Source: a virus
Strand: one strand, 5' to 3'
Length of the DNA stretch: 29,572 bases
IMG/VR virus record: IMGVR_UViG_3300037010_002556
Location: 1-29,572 of that record
The notes under the pieces are model-generated. The model was not told the origin of the DNA. It did not search any database and saw nothing but the letters and a program-made list of their open reading frames with translations. The first letter of the stretch is position 1. Each line of letters begins with the position of its first letter. The position numbers were made by a program, and so were the translations under genes. Positions 14,555-22,655 of the stretch are shown piece by piece.

Positions 14555-15310
14555 ATGCACAAGACAAGCAACAGCTTGCCGCAGGCTTTCGTGTCTGTAG
14601 GTAAGAATAAAAGCCGATTGAAAATATACAACGGCAAAACCGTCTTCATAAAAGACGGAGAAGAGTTCCAAATAGAACTATTCAACCCAACAACAAAAAC
14701 GATAGGAGCTAAAATCTTTATTAATGGTAATTCCATTTCTAATAGTATGCTTGTTATCAAACCAGGAGAGAGATCTTATCTTGAAAGGTATCTTGACGAC
14801 AACAAGAAATTCTTGTTTGAAACATACAACGTTGAAGACTCAAAAGAGGTAAAAGAAGCCATTAAACAAAATGGTTTAATTAAGGTTGAGTTTTATAACG
14901 AGAAAATTGCAGCACCATTAATTCAAACATGGGGAAGTACAACAACTCCGTATTATTACACAACTCCACTTTACAATAACACAATTATAATTGGAGATCC
15001 AAATCTATTTTATGTTGGTTCTGGTGGAAGTGGAATAGTAAACTGCAGTACATCAGATGCATATACCGGTGGAGCTGCTAAACTTAAAACTGGTAGAATT
15101 GAAAAAGGCGATGTTTCAAATCAAGTATTTGGAAGTTATTATGGTGATTTTGAATCATATTATTTCGCATCTACTGAGTATCATTTAATGCCTGAATCAC
15201 AAAAGCCTGTTGAGGTAAAAGAAATCAGACAGTATTGCCCAGGTTGCAGAACACGAGTGAAGAAATCTTCATGGAAATTCTGTCCAAGCTGTGGAGAATC
15301 TTTAGACTAA
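14555..15310 (+). CDS. beta-rich protein with C-terminal zinc ribbon, 251 aa
   Basis: The first 95 residues (FVSVGKNKSRLKIYNGKTVF, then EFQIELFNPTTKTIGAKIFI) look like a beta-sandwich. I recall similar domains from large phages and giant viruses, without known function. The middle (about 125-205) is Gly/Ser/Thr/Tyr rich and low in charge. The end has CPGCRTRVKKSSWKFCPSCG (residues 228-247), a four-Cys zinc ribbon. It has its own TATATAAT-like box at 14528-14535, 27 bases before the ATG, and is followed by a strong terminator. So it is probably a single-gene transcript. It could be a virion surface or DNA-contact protein; that is a guess. Confidence 0.7.
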   Translation: MHKTSNSLPQAFVSVGKNKSRLKIYNGKTVFIKDGEEFQIELFNPTTKTIGAKIFINGNSISNSMLVIKPGERSYLERYLDDNKKFLFETYNVEDSKEVKEAIKQNGLIKVEFYNEKIAAPLIQTWGSTTTPYYYTTPLYNNTIIIGDPNLFYVGSGGSGIVNCSTSDAYTGGAAKLKTGRIEKGDVSNQVFGSYYGDFESYYFASTEYHLMPESQKPVEVKEIRQYCPGCRTRVKKSSWKFCPSCGESLD

Positions 15311-15334
15311 ATTTCAATAAATTTCCAATAAAAG

Positions 15335-15360
15335 AGCCCGATCCCAGGAATCGGGCTTTT
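15335..15360 (+). terminator. rho-independent terminator
   Basis: Stem AGCCCGAT/ATCGGGCT with a 7-base loop and a following TTT run, 24 bases after the stop of the zinc-ribbon gene. The remaining gap to 15538 is AT-rich; it holds a possible TATAATTTAG box near 15440 and an A-rich leader, and no gene. Confidence 0.85.
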
Positions 15361-15538
15361 CTATTTATTAACAATCATGTAACTGATTGATTATCAATAG
15401 GTTATACTTCCATCTATTTATGAATCATTTTTCTATATGGTATAATTTAGTAATTTTACTATGTAAATCAAACCAACCAAAAAATCAAATAACACCTCAA
15501 TTAAAACTTAAACTTAAACATTAAAAAATAAACCAACC

Positions 15539-16150
15539 ATGAATATAAAAATAGATAAATGCGCAGCATGTCCACTGTTTAGAACTGATGAAAATTTCAA
15601 CAGTGGATGTAAACTTGATTCAACAATTTTGTTTGAGCGAGAAATTAGGATTGAAGACACACAGGTACATGACAATTGTCCTTTAAAAGATTCTGATATT
15701 AAATTAGAATACACTGGAGAAAAAAATGTTACCAGAGCAACAGCATTTTTATTCCATGCAAAGGAACCTAATTTTGGAATGGAAGACATTTTATTCACTC
15801 CTGGAAACTTTGAAATAGTTGCAGAGATTTATAAAAAAGATGTTACCCCAGATTGGATTTTTGAACACACTCAAAATCTTGATGAATCTTGGACTGAAAC
15901 AAAATGGACTAAAAAAGAAAAAATTACTTCTCATTTTTCTAATATTAGATCTACTTCAGCAGGAGACATCATTGTAATTGCAGATAGATTTGCACCAGGA
16001 GAACATTTGGTTCTTAGATGTGATAACATTGGTTGGAAACCAGTTGACGTGCTTGAATATTGTTGCACTGGTTGCCACGAGGCATTATTTGGAGACAATT
16101 GGCCATCTCTAAAAAAGCATTTCTTCTTTAGTGGATGTAATTGTGAATAA
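15539..16150 (+). CDS. cysteine-rich hypothetical protein, 203 aa
   Basis: The N-terminus has CAACP and GCKLD, and CPLKD follows near residue 55. This spacing (CxxC ... C ... CPL) is seen in small zinc-binding regions of phage proteins. A second cysteine group sits at the C-terminus (YCCTGCHEA, SGCNCE), so two metal sites are likely. The middle has a beta-rich, Trp-containing part (SWTETKWTKKEKI). No enzyme motif is visible. It is preceded by a long A-rich leader ending AAACCAACC, typical of translation starts in this window. Confidence 0.6.
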   Translation: MNIKIDKCAACPLFRTDENFNSGCKLDSTILFEREIRIEDTQVHDNCPLKDSDIKLEYTGEKNVTRATAFLFHAKEPNFGMEDILFTPGNFEIVAEIYKKDVTPDWIFEHTQNLDESWTETKWTKKEKITSHFSNIRSTSAGDIIVIADRFAPGEHLVLRCDNIGWKPVDVLEYCCTGCHEALFGDNWPSLKKHFFFSGCNCE

Positions 16151-16185
16151 GTCATCTAAAATTTGTATATTAGCAGTCCTTAATT

Positions 16186-16198
16186 AAATATCAGTTAA
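16186..16198 (+). promoter_or_regulatory. shared leader motif upstream of DNA ligase
   Basis: AAATATCAGTTAA ends 19 bases before the ligase ATG. The same 13 bases occur at 18753-18765 before lemA. A 5' UTR or transcription start signal is inferred. A possible promoter box (AAATTTGTATATTAG) lies about 25 bases further upstream. Confidence 0.35.
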
Positions 16199-16216
16199 AC
16201 AATAAAAACCATAATC

Positions 16217-17656
16217 ATGATTAAGCAAATTTTCAACGAAATATCAACAGAACCAGGAACAAATAAAAAAATGGAAATTCTTGCCTCACATAAGGCAGGT
16301 CCACATAGTGCTTTGTTAGAAAGGGTTTTATACCTTGCAAATTCTAAACGCATTAAATTTTTCATCAAACAAATTCCAACATATAAATCAAATGGAAAAA
16401 ACATTCCATTGAAAGATGCAGTGGAAATGCTGCTTGAACTAAGCGATAGAAAAGTATCCGGTCAAATTGGAATAGACCATTTAGCAAATGTACTTTCTTC
16501 TGTATCATCTGATGATGCTTATATTATTGAGAGAATTATAGAGAAAGATTGTAAACTTGGAATGGGAACAACAAACATAAACAAGATTTATGCTTCTCTT
16601 ATAGAGAATACTCCTTACATGGGTGCTGTTGCTTATAAGAAAGAAATTGCACAAGCAATATTTGATAATCCTAAAAATCATGGTTATGCTTATAGCCAAA
16701 TAAAAATGGATGGAAGATATTGCAATGCTATCGTGCGTGGTGGTGATGTTTTATTGGAAAGTCGTGAGGGTAATCCAACTTATGTTGGTGGTGCTAAATT
16801 TATGAGAGAACTTTCTACCTTTGGTGATTGTGTTTTGAATGGTGAACTTACTATTGACGGTGTTTCAAGATATGACAGCAATGGAATTATAGCATCATTG
16901 GTTAGCATTGGTTCAAAGATAAATGACGGAGAAGATGTTGCCGCTGAAATAAAAGCATTTGAAAAGAAAAAAGGTATGACATACCAAGCAGCTTTAGATT
17001 CTATTAGATATACTGTTTGGGATACTATTAAAGTAGATGAATACTTCGCATGCATATCTAATACTCCTTATCATGATAGATTAGTTAATCTTAGCAGAAT
17101 ATTAAAACCTGCTAATCCTACAATGGTATCATTCATCAAAACAAAAAAGGTTTATAGTTTTGAACAAGCATTAGAACATTTTCAAGAATTGTTGAATGGT
17201 GGACAAGAAGGAACTATTCTTAAAGCATCAATGGGAACTTGGGAAGATAACAAACCTAAATGGCAAGTTAAAATGAAATTGGAGATGACTATTGATATGC
17301 GTATCACAGGTTTCAATTATGGTACTGGTAAAAACGCGCAGTTGATTTCTTCAATAGATGTTGAGTCATCAGATGGTTTAGTTAAAACAAGTCCATGCGG
17401 AATGAAAGAGGATGTTATGAAATATGTTACTGCTAATCAGGCAAAATTAAAAGGTACCATATTAGAAGTAACATGCAGCGGATTGTCAAATGATTCATCT
17501 GGAAGTTTTTCATTGTTACACCCAAGACTTGCTAAAGGGGATTTATCTTCATTCAGAGATGATAAAACAACATGCGATTCATTGCAGTCTATTAAAGACA
17601 TTGAGGCCGCAGCAAAAGCATTGCCAACTGGAAAAAAGAAAGCTATTGTTAAATAA
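16217..17656 (+). CDS. ATP-dependent DNA ligase, T4 gp30-like
   Basis: A 479-aa protein, close to the T4 ligase (487 aa). The adenylation motif KMDGR places the nucleophilic Lys at 163, followed by LLESREGNP (motif III region). EGTILKA and KWQVKMKLEMT are the later motifs IV/V. The N-terminal part, including IKQIFNEI and ERVLYLANSKRIKFFIKQIP, lines up with the T4 N-terminal DNA-binding domain, and the C-terminal third is the OB fold. It seals nicks in duplex DNA during replication and repair, using ATP. It has its own leader with a motif shared with lemA. The downstream gene starts 13 bases later. Confidence 0.9.
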   Translation: MIKQIFNEISTEPGTNKKMEILASHKAGPHSALLERVLYLANSKRIKFFIKQIPTYKSNGKNIPLKDAVEMLLELSDRKVSGQIGIDHLANVLSSVSSDDAYIIERIIEKDCKLGMGTTNINKIYASLIENTPYMGAVAYKKEIAQAIFDNPKNHGYAYSQIKMDGRYCNAIVRGGDVLLESREGNPTYVGGAKFMRELSTFGDCVLNGELTIDGVSRYDSNGIIASLVSIGSKINDGEDVAAEIKAFEKKKGMTYQAALDSIRYTVWDTIKVDEYFACISNTPYHDRLVNLSRILKPANPTMVSFIKTKKVYSFEQALEHFQELLNGGQEGTILKASMGTWEDNKPKWQVKMKLEMTIDMRITGFNYGTGKNAQLISSIDVESSDGLVKTSPCGMKEDVMKYVTANQAKLKGTILEVTCSGLSNDSSGSFSLLHPRLAKGDLSSFRDDKTTCDSLQSIKDIEAAAKALPTGKKKAIVK

Positions 17657-17668
17657 TAATACGTGTTT

Positions 17669-18643
17669 ATGCTCAAGGTATTTTTTGATAAAGGACATGT
17701 TCCACACAACAAAATAGTTCTTACTGCAGAAGAAGAATCCTATTTAAGGGATAACTATGCAACGAAATCTAATGTTGAAATGGCTGCAAAGTTAAAAATA
17801 CATCCTAAAACTGTGCTTAGGATGAGAACAAGAATGGGCTTAAAAAGAACTCCTGAACAAATAGCTTTAATTTGTAACAACAAAAAGAAAAGAGATATAG
17901 TTAAATGGAGATTGAAAGTTCAAAAGATTGAAGGCGGCGGAAGAGAAAATTCCATTGCAAAATATCACTTATTGAAATGGATTGAAAAAAACAGACCATT
18001 TTCGAGAAAAAAGATTCTTGTGTATAAGAATTCGGATTTTAAAAATTATGATGATTTAATCTTGATCTTTAAAAGACATTATGAAGATTTTTTAGTTCAA
18101 CGAGAAAATAGAAGATTAAGAAAGATTCGTCAGGAAAAAGAAAAAGTAGAAAAAGCAGAAAAGAGAGATGCTCGTTTGTTGGAAAAATCGAAAGTTAAAG
18201 AACAACGTTCCATAGAAAAAGCAAAAAAACAAGAGAAACTTGATGATGCAAAAAAAGAACGTGAGATAAAACTCGAAGAGAAAAGAAAAATCCAAGAAAA
18301 GAAAAACGAGGAAATCAAACAAAAGGCGATTGCAAAAGCAGCAGTAAGAAGTGTAACTCTTAAAAAACGCCAAGATGAAGAAGATAGAGAAAAAAGATTT
18401 GAAGAAATCAAGGCTTCTCGTCCAAAGTCAGTCCAGGAGGCAAATCTTCAGCTAATTAAAGAAGATAAGGTTCCAATAAAAGTTGATCATAGGACAACTG
18501 TTTGGGTTTCTAAAAGCAAATGCGAAATAATTAATGGAGAATGGGTTAAGAAAACTCCACTGAATATTGTATTACAAGAAGAAATAAACAATAAACCTAA
18601 AAAACATGAAAGAAAAAAAGGACTTCTGGACAAGGTTGAATAA
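17669..18643 (+). CDS. HTH DNA-binding protein with long charged coiled coil, 324 aa
   Basis: The ATG at 17669 is preferred over a GTG two codons upstream. Residues about 17-60 (LTAEEESYLRDNYATKSNVE, then AAKLKIHPKTVLRMRTRMGL) look like a homeodomain-like helix-turn-helix. Residues about 130-260 are a very highly charged Lys/Glu/Arg coiled coil. A short C-terminal domain (about 275-324) includes TTVWVSKSKCEIINGEWV. It probably binds DNA and may organise it, but no partner is evident. The gene follows the ligase closely and could share its transcript. Its 3' end overlaps a 35-aa ORF in another frame. Confidence 0.6.
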   Translation: MLKVFFDKGHVPHNKIVLTAEEESYLRDNYATKSNVEMAAKLKIHPKTVLRMRTRMGLKRTPEQIALICNNKKKRDIVKWRLKVQKIEGGGRENSIAKYHLLKWIEKNRPFSRKKILVYKNSDFKNYDDLILIFKRHYEDFLVQRENRRLRKIRQEKEKVEKAEKRDARLLEKSKVKEQRSIEKAKKQEKLDDAKKEREIKLEEKRKIQEKKNEEIKQKAIAKAAVRSVTLKKRQDEEDREKRFEEIKASRPKSVQEANLQLIKEDKVPIKVDHRTTVWVSKSKCEIINGEWVKKTPLNIVLQEEINNKPKKHERKKGLLDKVE

Positions 18644-18713
18644 CCTTCTGAAATCTTGGTTACCACCAAGAGCAATAGACCGCTACTATGATGAGCATGG
18701 CAATAGGAGATAA
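18606..18713 (+). CDS. small protein, 35 aa
   Basis: A short ORF overlapping the end of the HTH gene, ATG at 18606 and TAA at 18713. The product (MKEKKDFWTRLNNLLKSWLP then PRAIDRYYDEHGNRR) has an amphipathic Trp-containing helix and a basic tail. The composition is protein-like and unlike shadow frames, and most of its 3' part lies outside the neighbour gene. Function unknown. Confidence 0.4.
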   Translation: MKEKKDFWTRLNNLLKSWLPPRAIDRYYDEHGNRR

Positions 18714-18752
18714 TGATGCAATAATTTCTTAATTAGAAAAAAAGTTACAAAC

Positions 18753-18765
18753 AAATATCAGTTAA
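18753..18765 (+). promoter_or_regulatory. shared leader motif upstream of lemA
   Basis: AAATATCAGTTAA, identical to 16186-16198, ends 18 bases before the ATG at 18783. Upstream is AT-rich with no convincing -7 box. Confidence 0.35.
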
Positions 18766-18782
18766 TTTAAAACAAAACAAAA

Positions 18783-19379
18783 ATGAAAAAATATCTTAAA
18801 GTTGGAATCGGTGTATTTATTGGGCTTCTGTTATTCATGAATGGATGTACAAGTTTTAATACAATGGGAATTAAAGAAGAAAAAGTGGAACAAACTTGGG
18901 GCGATGTTCAAACGCAATATCAAAGGCGTTCTGATTTAATACCTAAATTAGTTAAAGTTCTTTCTGCGAATGCAAATTTTGAAAAATCCACTTTAACGGA
19001 TGTTATCAATGCAAGAGCCAATGCAACAAAAATAGTTATTGATCCAAGCAAATTGAATGCTCAATCACTTCAACAGTTTGATGCAGCTCAATCACAGGTA
19101 TCAAATTCATTATCACGACTGCTGGTTTCGGTGGAAAAATATCCGGATTTAAAAGCAAGTGCACAATTTATAGATTTGCAAGCTGAAATATCTGGAACCG
19201 AAAACAGAATAACCATTGTGAGAAAAGATTTTAACTCAACAGTGAATGATTTCAATAGTTACATTAAAGTGTTTCCAAAAAATATTTGGGCTAAATCATT
19301 TGGCTTCTCTCGTAAGGATTATTTCAAAGCAAACAGTAATGCTCAGGATTCTCCAGACATAAATTTCGATATTAAGTAA
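18783..19379 (+). CDS. lemA: LemA family lipoprotein
   Basis: A 198-aa protein with a basic hydrophobic N-terminus and a lipobox-like FMNGC (Cys at 22), so it is probably membrane-anchored. The core EEKVEQTWGDVQTQYQRRSD followed by LIPKLVKVL is the LemA signature, and the remaining helices (KYPDLKASAQFIDLQAEISG then TENRI) fit the family four-helix bundle. LemA proteins are common in bacteria, often next to TPM-domain proteins, and their function is poorly understood. Here a TPM gene lies two genes downstream. A phage copy is unusual. It could act at the envelope on host physiology or lysis timing, but that is inference. Confidence 0.9.
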   Translation: MKKYLKVGIGVFIGLLLFMNGCTSFNTMGIKEEKVEQTWGDVQTQYQRRSDLIPKLVKVLSANANFEKSTLTDVINARANATKIVIDPSKLNAQSLQQFDAAQSQVSNSLSRLLVSVEKYPDLKASAQFIDLQAEISGTENRITIVRKDFNSTVNDFNSYIKVFPKNIWAKSFGFSRKDYFKANSNAQDSPDINFDIK

Positions 19380-19381
19380 AT

Positions 19382-20320
19382 ATGGCTAAGGGTAAGAACA
19401 GTGGCATGTTTAGACATGGCATCTATGACATACAAAAAACGATGAATTGGATGGAAACAGATTCATCGTTTGATACCGATAGAAACCTTAAAAAATTTGA
19501 AAGTCTTGATGTATTGTCTGGATTGCTTGGATATAAAGTCTTTAAAGCAAAAGGAGTTAAGTGCTGTTGTTGCCCAACTACAGGTGAATATTTCGCTTTA
19601 GAAAAAACACCTGGTAAAGGAAGTAGTAAATACAATAATTGGCATTTTAATTTATATGGAAAAGACCATTTTGGTAGAGAGGTTTTAATGACCAAAGATC
19701 ATATCACTGCTCGTTCAAAGGGAGGTTCTAATGAGCTTGAAAATCTTCAGCCAATGTGCATGATATGTAACACTAAGAAAGGTTCCATGCACATGAAAGA
19801 ATTTGAAGCAAATCAACAGGGAAAAACTCATGATTGGAATCTTGACCATGCAAATCATACCATTAAAAGAATTAAAGAGAGATATTCCTTGGATATGAGT
19901 ATTAAAGAATACAGTCATTTCCTTGATCGTGCAACACAAGGTTGTGAAATGGTTCATGTTATCTCAAATTCTAAGTCATATAGAAAAGTACGATTCAAAG
20001 ATAATGATGTATATTGTTTATATTCTTCCATGCATAAGACCATTTATACGGTAATTACCGCAGACGAAATGGAAAAAAGAAAACAGCATGTTCCTAATTG
20101 GGGAAAAGGAAATGAAAAAGCATGTCATGAATTGTATAAACATGTTACTGAAGTAATAAATGAACAATTAAAAAATTCAAGTTCTATAACAACACAAAAA
20201 GAACTTGCAGAATATTTTGCTAAATGTAAATATCCAACTTTGATGTTTGCTTTATGGAAACAAAAAACAAACATTAACATAGGCAGTAGTAAAAAGCACA
20301 TTAAAATTAACAGACAATGA
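19382..20320 (+). CDS. HNH endonuclease with extra C-terminal domain, 312 aa
   Basis: It starts 2 bases after lemA. The nuclease core has a cysteine cluster KCCCCPTTGEYF (about 60-71), then TKDHITARSKGGSNELENLQ (about 104-123) and PMCMICNTKKGSM. This is a zinc-supported HNH motif with the D-H pair and the closing Asn. The C-terminal half (about 160-312) is a separate domain with DRATQGCEMVHVISNSKSYR, of unknown type. It lies between lemA and the TPM gene and may have inserted as a homing gene. Its stop overlaps the next start (ATGA), so it is integrated in the operon. Confidence 0.8.
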   Translation: MAKGKNSGMFRHGIYDIQKTMNWMETDSSFDTDRNLKKFESLDVLSGLLGYKVFKAKGVKCCCCPTTGEYFALEKTPGKGSSKYNNWHFNLYGKDHFGREVLMTKDHITARSKGGSNELENLQPMCMICNTKKGSMHMKEFEANQQGKTHDWNLDHANHTIKRIKERYSLDMSIKEYSHFLDRATQGCEMVHVISNSKSYRKVRFKDNDVYCLYSSMHKTIYTVITADEMEKRKQHVPNWGKGNEKACHELYKHVTEVINEQLKNSSSITTQKELAEYFAKCKYPTLMFALWKQKTNINIGSSKKHIKINRQ

Positions 20321-20514
20321 AGAAACAGAACCAACCACAAACAACAGCAACCATGGAGTGCCTGTACGATAATCACGTAGCTTTAACAAAAGGTAATTCT
20401 TATGAAGTTCTCCAAGAAGATGAAAATAAAGTTTATGTAATTGATGATAATGGAAAAAGAAATTCTTTCTATAAATCGCGCTTTGTCCAACCAGTAAAAA
20501 CCACAACTAAATAA
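20317..20514 (+). CDS. small SH3-like beta protein, 65 aa
   Basis: A 65-aa protein. After a Gln/Thr-rich N-terminus, residues 14-60 (CLYDNHVALTKGNSYEVLQE then NKVYVIDDNGKRNSFYKSRF) read as a five-strand small beta-barrel of the SH3 type. That pattern is common in short phage and Bacteroidetes proteins. The gene overlaps both neighbours (ATGA at its start, TAATG at its stop), indicating translational coupling to the TPM gene. Function unknown. Confidence 0.6.
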   Translation: MKKQNQPQTTATMECLYDNHVALTKGNSYEVLQEDENKVYVIDDNGKRNSFYKSRFVQPVKTTTK

Positions 20515-22193
20515 TGAAAAATCTGTTTATTTTAATCGCAGCCTTTTTATGGCTTAATGTAAATGCTCAAAATATACCTGAGCATAAGTCTAACACATAC
20601 ATCAATGATTTTGCAAATGTTATTGATGATTCACAAGAACCAATACTTGATAAAAAAATTAGAGATTTTAAAGCAAAGTCTTCCATTGAGATGACTGTTG
20701 TATCAATCACATCTCTTGATGGAAGTGATATAGATAGTTATTCAAATGCATTGTTTAGAAAATGGGGAATCGGAACATCTCAATTAAACAATGGATTACT
20801 TATATTATTTTCTGTTTCAGACCGTAAATGGAGGATTGAGGTTGGCGACGGCCTCGAAGAATATATGACAGATGGATATGCAAAGGTAGAAGCAAAAAAT
20901 GTTTTGGTTCCTTACTTTAAGCAAAAAGATTATTTCAGTGGCGTTAATGCCTTAGTAGATGATTTTATAACTAAACTTGGTCCATTATCATGGGATGAAA
21001 GAAACGCGCTTAAAGCAAAACAAGCAGAAATTGCTGCAAAAGAAGCACAAGATTCGAAAGATGCAATGGTTTCATTCTTCACTTGGTTTTCCATTTTTGT
21101 AATTGCGGGTTTAGGTATTTTCTTATACGTTAGAAATGAGATTAAAAAGAAACGTAAATTAGAAGAAGAAGCAAGAGAACAAAAAATGAAACTTGAAGCA
21201 CTTGTTTCGGAAAATAATACGGCAATAAATTATTTTTCAAAAATGTCACAATGGGCAAAGGAAAATAAAGATTTATTTAAAAGCGGCTTATATGCAAGAG
21301 CAGTTAACTTTGAAGATTTTGATGCTGCTAAAAATAAATTAACTGATTTGCTTGCTCAAAGAAATTTATCGATTGAATATCTTGAATCTGAAAAACTTCT
21401 TATAAGAAATACTTCAAAAGAACTTTTAGATAAAATTAAAGATGTGTATGTTGCTTATACTAAAATGAAGGCATTAAAGTCTTCCATACAAGAAGCATCA
21501 TCTCAATCAAATGGATATAAAACATCTGTTAATAACACAGATACAAAACACAAACGCGCTTTAAGTACATTTGGAATAGCTGTATTAGACATATCGTTTC
21601 CACAAGCAATGTTGATTAATAAACTTAATACAGTAGATTCTACACTTTCCAGATTAAATTCAATGTCAGCTTTAGATGATTTATCTTCCATGCAAAAAGA
21701 TTTTGCGCAAGTGAAAACATCTTTACGAGATGTTAGCACACAAATTGATATGGTTAACAAGAGAATTGATTCTATAAATAGCGCAGTTCAATATGTTTCC
21801 AGCAATAGAGGAAAAATAAACACTTTATTGAATGAAGCTCAATATAAGGTTAAAGACAGCGATGTTGAATATTCCACAAAAAGTAAATTCAATACCGTTA
21901 AGGCAAAAGCAGAAATGTTTAGAGAGAATCCAAATCCATTAATTGCTTATACAGAAATGAGTACATTGATTAATGATTTAAACTCTGTCATTAAACGTGC
22001 GAAAGATGATATATCTGATGCTGAGAGAGAAAGAGAAAACGAAAATGAAAGAAGAAGAAAAGCAGCAGAAGCCGCAGCATTAATTTCTTCCACGTCTTCA
22101 TCTTCATCTTATTCAAGTACAACCAGTTCAAATGATACTACAAGTTTTGGTGGTGGAAGTTCAAGTGGTGGTGGAGCTTCAGGAGATTGGTAA
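20514..22193 (+). CDS. TPM-domain membrane protein with long coiled coil, 559 aa
   Basis: A signal peptide (residues 1-18, ending NVNA-Q) is followed by a TPM_phosphatase domain (about 25-155). Family features include YINDFANVIDD, the IEMTVVSI strand, RKWGIGTSQLNNGLLILFSV and RKWRIEVGDGLEEYMTD. One transmembrane segment is at about 187-206, and a long coiled coil (about 210-530) follows. The C-terminus ends SFGGGSSSGGGASGDW, the Gly/Ser tail usual in this family. The TPM domain would lie outside the membrane and the coiled coil inside. It forms a pair with LemA upstream, as in many bacterial genomes. Its long internal coiled coil is larger than usual. Enzyme activity is unproven. Confidence 0.85.
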   Translation: MKNLFILIAAFLWLNVNAQNIPEHKSNTYINDFANVIDDSQEPILDKKIRDFKAKSSIEMTVVSITSLDGSDIDSYSNALFRKWGIGTSQLNNGLLILFSVSDRKWRIEVGDGLEEYMTDGYAKVEAKNVLVPYFKQKDYFSGVNALVDDFITKLGPLSWDERNALKAKQAEIAAKEAQDSKDAMVSFFTWFSIFVIAGLGIFLYVRNEIKKKRKLEEEAREQKMKLEALVSENNTAINYFSKMSQWAKENKDLFKSGLYARAVNFEDFDAAKNKLTDLLAQRNLSIEYLESEKLLIRNTSKELLDKIKDVYVAYTKMKALKSSIQEASSQSNGYKTSVNNTDTKHKRALSTFGIAVLDISFPQAMLINKLNTVDSTLSRLNSMSALDDLSSMQKDFAQVKTSLRDVSTQIDMVNKRIDSINSAVQYVSSNRGKINTLLNEAQYKVKDSDVEYSTKSKFNTVKAKAEMFRENPNPLIAYTEMSTLINDLNSVIKRAKDDISDAERERENENERRRKAAEAAALISSTSSSSSYSSTTSSNDTTSFGGGSSSGGGASGDW

Positions 22194-22212
22194 ACAATTA
22201 AAATTTAATATC

Positions 22213-22575
22213 ATGGCAGCAACAAGAGAAGATGTAGACAGATGGATTGCAACAGCAAAAGCAAAAGGAGAAACTCACATTATTTCAGTATGTGATACAT
22301 TTGATTATGATGATTATCCAGTGTATGTTTTGCCCGGAGAAGATCTTGAAGAAAAGAAAAAAGAATACAATCAGGTTAACATGCAGAAGATAAATGAGGT
22401 GATTGTTGTCTCTGATTTTAAAGATGCAATATTAGCTTCTGGTTTTTCTTCAGAAAAAGAATTCTTTGAAATGGTTGCCGGAGTAGATCTTAGTACTCCT
22501 AATAAACGAAAATTATTCACGGAATGGAAAGATCGTGATGGCACCAAAGCCGGATTAGAACAATTATCGAAATAA
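22213..22575 (+). CDS. hypothetical protein, 120 aa
   Basis: The ATG at 22213 is chosen because it follows the TPM stop by 19 bases. The frame extends upstream inside the TPM gene, but only as a shadow. The product starts MAATREDVDRWIATAKAKGE and continues as a small alpha/beta protein (THIISVCDTFDYDDYPVYVL then ..FKDAILASGFSSEKEFFEM). No catalytic motif is seen. It resembles small phage proteins with a helix/beta core, family unknown. A promoter-like box follows it, so it probably ends the lemA transcript. Confidence 0.6.
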   Translation: MAATREDVDRWIATAKAKGETHIISVCDTFDYDDYPVYVLPGEDLEEKKKEYNQVNMQKINEVIVVSDFKDAILASGFSSEKEFFEMVAGVDLSTPNKRKLFTEWKDRDGTKAGLEQLSK

Positions 22576-22599
22576 TTTTCATAAGTTTTCAAAAATTAG

Positions 22600-22607
22600 T
22601 ATATTTG
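22600..22607 (+). promoter_or_regulatory. Bacteroidetes-type promoter for the AAA+ unfoldase gene
   Basis: TATATTTG matches TAnnTTTG exactly, and TTTTC at 22576-22580 sits 19 bases upstream as a possible -33 element. The ATG of the AAA+ gene is 48 bases downstream of the box. Confidence 0.6.
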
Positions 22608-22655
22608 TTTAAGTCGCTAAGTAGATAAAATATAAAGTCAATTTAAAACCAACCT

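Noticed and set aside
15361-15538. AT-rich gap examined for tRNA or other RNA genes
   Set aside because: No cloverleaf, T-loop-like or structured element was found; only a possible promoter and an A-rich leader.
18116-18411. Open frames opposite the coiled-coil gene and many other antisense or overlapping ORFs across the window
   Set aside because: They have shadow-type composition (Phe/Ser/Leu-rich opposite Lys/Glu-rich genes) and no start signals or domains.
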